Positions 62,973-64,000 of a stretch of DNA of 64,000 bases are shown here, one piece after another. Location of the stretch: contig NZ_CP063849.1 in the NCBI RefSeq assembly GCF_015277775.1, forward strand, positions 434,001 through 498,000. Direction: 5' to 3'. Position numbers and translations under genes: made by a program. Position 1 is the first letter of the stretch; the number at the start of each line of letters is the position of its first letter. The DNA is from Paludibaculum fermentans (GTDB lineage: Bacteria > Acidobacteriota > Terriglobia > Bryobacterales > Bryobacteraceae). The notes under the pieces were generated by a model. The model searched no databases and had not been told where the DNA came from. It was given only the letters and a program-made list of their open reading frames with translations.

Positions 62973-64000
62973 CTAGTCGCGTCCCGGCTTCACCGGTTCC
63001 GGCATCTGCTCCTTCGTGAATCGCGGCAGCATCTCGTCGCGATTCGCCAGATGCCACACGGCTCCGGCGATGACGATCGACGCGTTCATCGCGTCCTCGG
63101 GCACGATGCGCTCATACGTATCCAGGTTGGTGTGCCACGTGGTGCCGAAATACTCGATCGGATCCTGGCCCAAGCCGATGCCCGCCAGGCCGGCCGCGTT
63201 GAATGACGTGCTGTCGGTGCCTCCGGTGCGGCGGCTTTTGCTGGCCGAGGCTCCGGCGACTCCGAGATCGGCAAACGGATCCAGCGCAGACTTCAGTACG
63301 TCGGCCGCTTCCTGCGGTCCGAAGACGTTGGCCATGCGCACACGGCCCGTACCGCTGTCGATGTTGAAATAGGCCACCAGCTTGCCGAACTCGGCCTTCG
63401 GCTCTTCGAACGTTCCGAAGTGCTCCTTCACATACGCCTGGGAACCCAGCAGGCCCTGCTCTTCCGCGCTCCAGAGAGCGATGCGGATGGTGCGGCGAGG
63501 CTTCTCGCCCAGCGACTGGATGAGACGCGCGGCCTCCATCATCATGGAGGAGCCGATGCCGTTGTCGGTCGCGCCGGTGGCGGAATGCCAGGAGTCCAGG
63601 TGGCCGCCCAGCATCACGACTTCGTCAGCCTTGTCGGTGCCGGGAATCTCGGCGACCACGTTATAGGTGGTCTTGCCCTCCGGGTAGACGTGGTTGGTGA
63701 TGTCGAACTCCATCTCCACCTTTTCGCCGTCGTCCAGCAGGCGGGCGATGCGGCCGTAGTCCTCGTTGCGCAGGACGACCGTGGGCACCACTTTGGCGAG
63801 GTCGTACGACCGGTTATTGAACGCGCGGACCATGCCGTGGGCCATGGCGGCGTCGTTCACCCGGACCAGGGCTCCGCCGGCGACCAGCCATTCGTCCAAC
63901 TGCGTGTTCACCTGGGCGGCGGTGAGCTTGCCGGGCTCGGGCTTGGCCGGAGGCGTGCGGTTGGGGCCGCCGGGTCCGCCGGGCCCGCCCTGTCCGGAGA
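62973..64000 (-). CDS. M28-family aminopeptidase/carboxypeptidase-like (N terminus outside window)
   Basis: A partial metallopeptidase, open to the right edge and missing its N terminus (about 342 codons seen). Zinc-site motifs are [23 protein letters not shown], the catalytic-base pair in [20 protein letters not shown] and the final His in [10 protein letters not shown]. Before the catalytic domain the PA-type insert contains a Gly/Pro-rich stretch ([16 protein letters not shown]). It is probably secreted, as is usual for the family, but no signal peptide is visible in this part. It would remove N-terminal residues from peptides. It is convergent with the ABC-F gene. Confidence 0.9.
   Translation of the reverse strand, partial: SGQGGPGGPGGPNRTPPAKPEPGKLTAAQVNTQLDEWLVAGGALVRVNDAAMAHGMVRAFNNRSYDLAKVVPTVVLRNEDYGRIARLLDDGEKVEMEFDITNHVYPEGKTTYNVVAEIPGTDKADEVVMLGGHLDSWHSATGATDNGIGSSMMMEAARLIQSLGEKPRRTIRIALWSAEEQGLLGSQAYVKEHFGTFEEPKAEFGKLVAYFNIDSGTGRVRMANVFGPQEAADVLKSALDPFADLGVAGASASKSRRTGGTDSTSFNAAGLAGIGLGQDPIEYFGTTWHTNLDTYERIVPEDAMNASIVIAGAVWHLANRDEMLPRFTKEQMPEPVKPGRD

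Overview
The window is about 64 kb of GC-rich, gene-dense DNA with no rRNA, tRNA, insertion sequence, prophage or CRISPR array that I can see. The gene set points to the Acidobacteriota, most likely the Solibacter/Bryobacter/Paludibaculum group (Bryobacterales). The evidence is two large Oar-like TonB-dependent receptors with an N-terminal carboxypeptidase-regulatory domain, an ADOP-type ABC permease paired with a PadR repressor, three secreted beta-propeller proteins carrying the 'Solibacter' TIGR03437-type C-terminal domain, a CadC-like winged helix fused to a TolB-like propeller, and many Tat-exported enzymes. The assignment is inferred from family content, not from a marker-gene phylogeny.

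Layout. 1-8138: a probable sulfated-glycan or sulfate-ester locus. It holds an Oar-like receptor followed by two Tat-exported sulfatases in one tight minus-strand operon (the last sulfatase runs off the left edge), with a divergent membrane-bound winged-helix/propeller regulator. 8142-12145: a small unknown exported protein, a PilZ protein, and a PadR-ADOP permease operon with a visible inverted-repeat operator over its promoter. 12438-14283: YCII-like protein, BNR propeller and a MoaD/ThiS ubiquitin-fold protein. 14381-20267: a glycan-assembly cassette of methyltransferase, a pyruvyltransferase/PhyH dioxygenase fusion, and a 972-residue double glycosyltransferase. 20264-26703: an exported unknown, a two-subunit GMC/gluconate-dehydrogenase-type oxidoreductase, a GH63-type glucosidase, an orphan HicB and a small YHS-like membrane protein. 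26738-30410: topA and dprA.

30476-46262: a DUF2007-like protein, a TIGR03437 propeller with a duplicated domain, a MoxR ATPase coupled to a 609-residue protein of unknown function with a divergent zinc-ribbon protein, a GNAT acetyltransferase, a DinB-pentapeptide fusion, an NHL propeller, a TIM-barrel epimerase-like protein, an AAA/DUF4143 ATPase with a probably leaderless promoter, an M20 dipeptidase and a thioredoxin-fold DUF255 protein. 46277-54133: housekeeping and envelope genes: tpx, flavin reductase, an operon HU - M50 protease - GT2 - GT4 - prepilin peptidase, a secreted HExxH protein, and the translationally overlapped operon uppS - cdsA - HD hydrolase. 54221-64000: a PQQ-like propeller/TIGR03437 protein, a second Oar-like receptor followed by threonine ammonia-lyase, an ABC-F ATPase, and an M28 aminopeptidase that runs off the right edge.

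The best candidates for undescribed biology are the MoxR-ATPase/unknown-protein pair (33652-36292) with its divergent zinc-ribbon gene, the propeller-MoaD pair, the pyruvyltransferase-dioxygenase fusion beside a double glycosyltransferase, and the HD alarmone-hydrolase-like protein coupled to cdsA. None of these functions can be proven from sequence alone.
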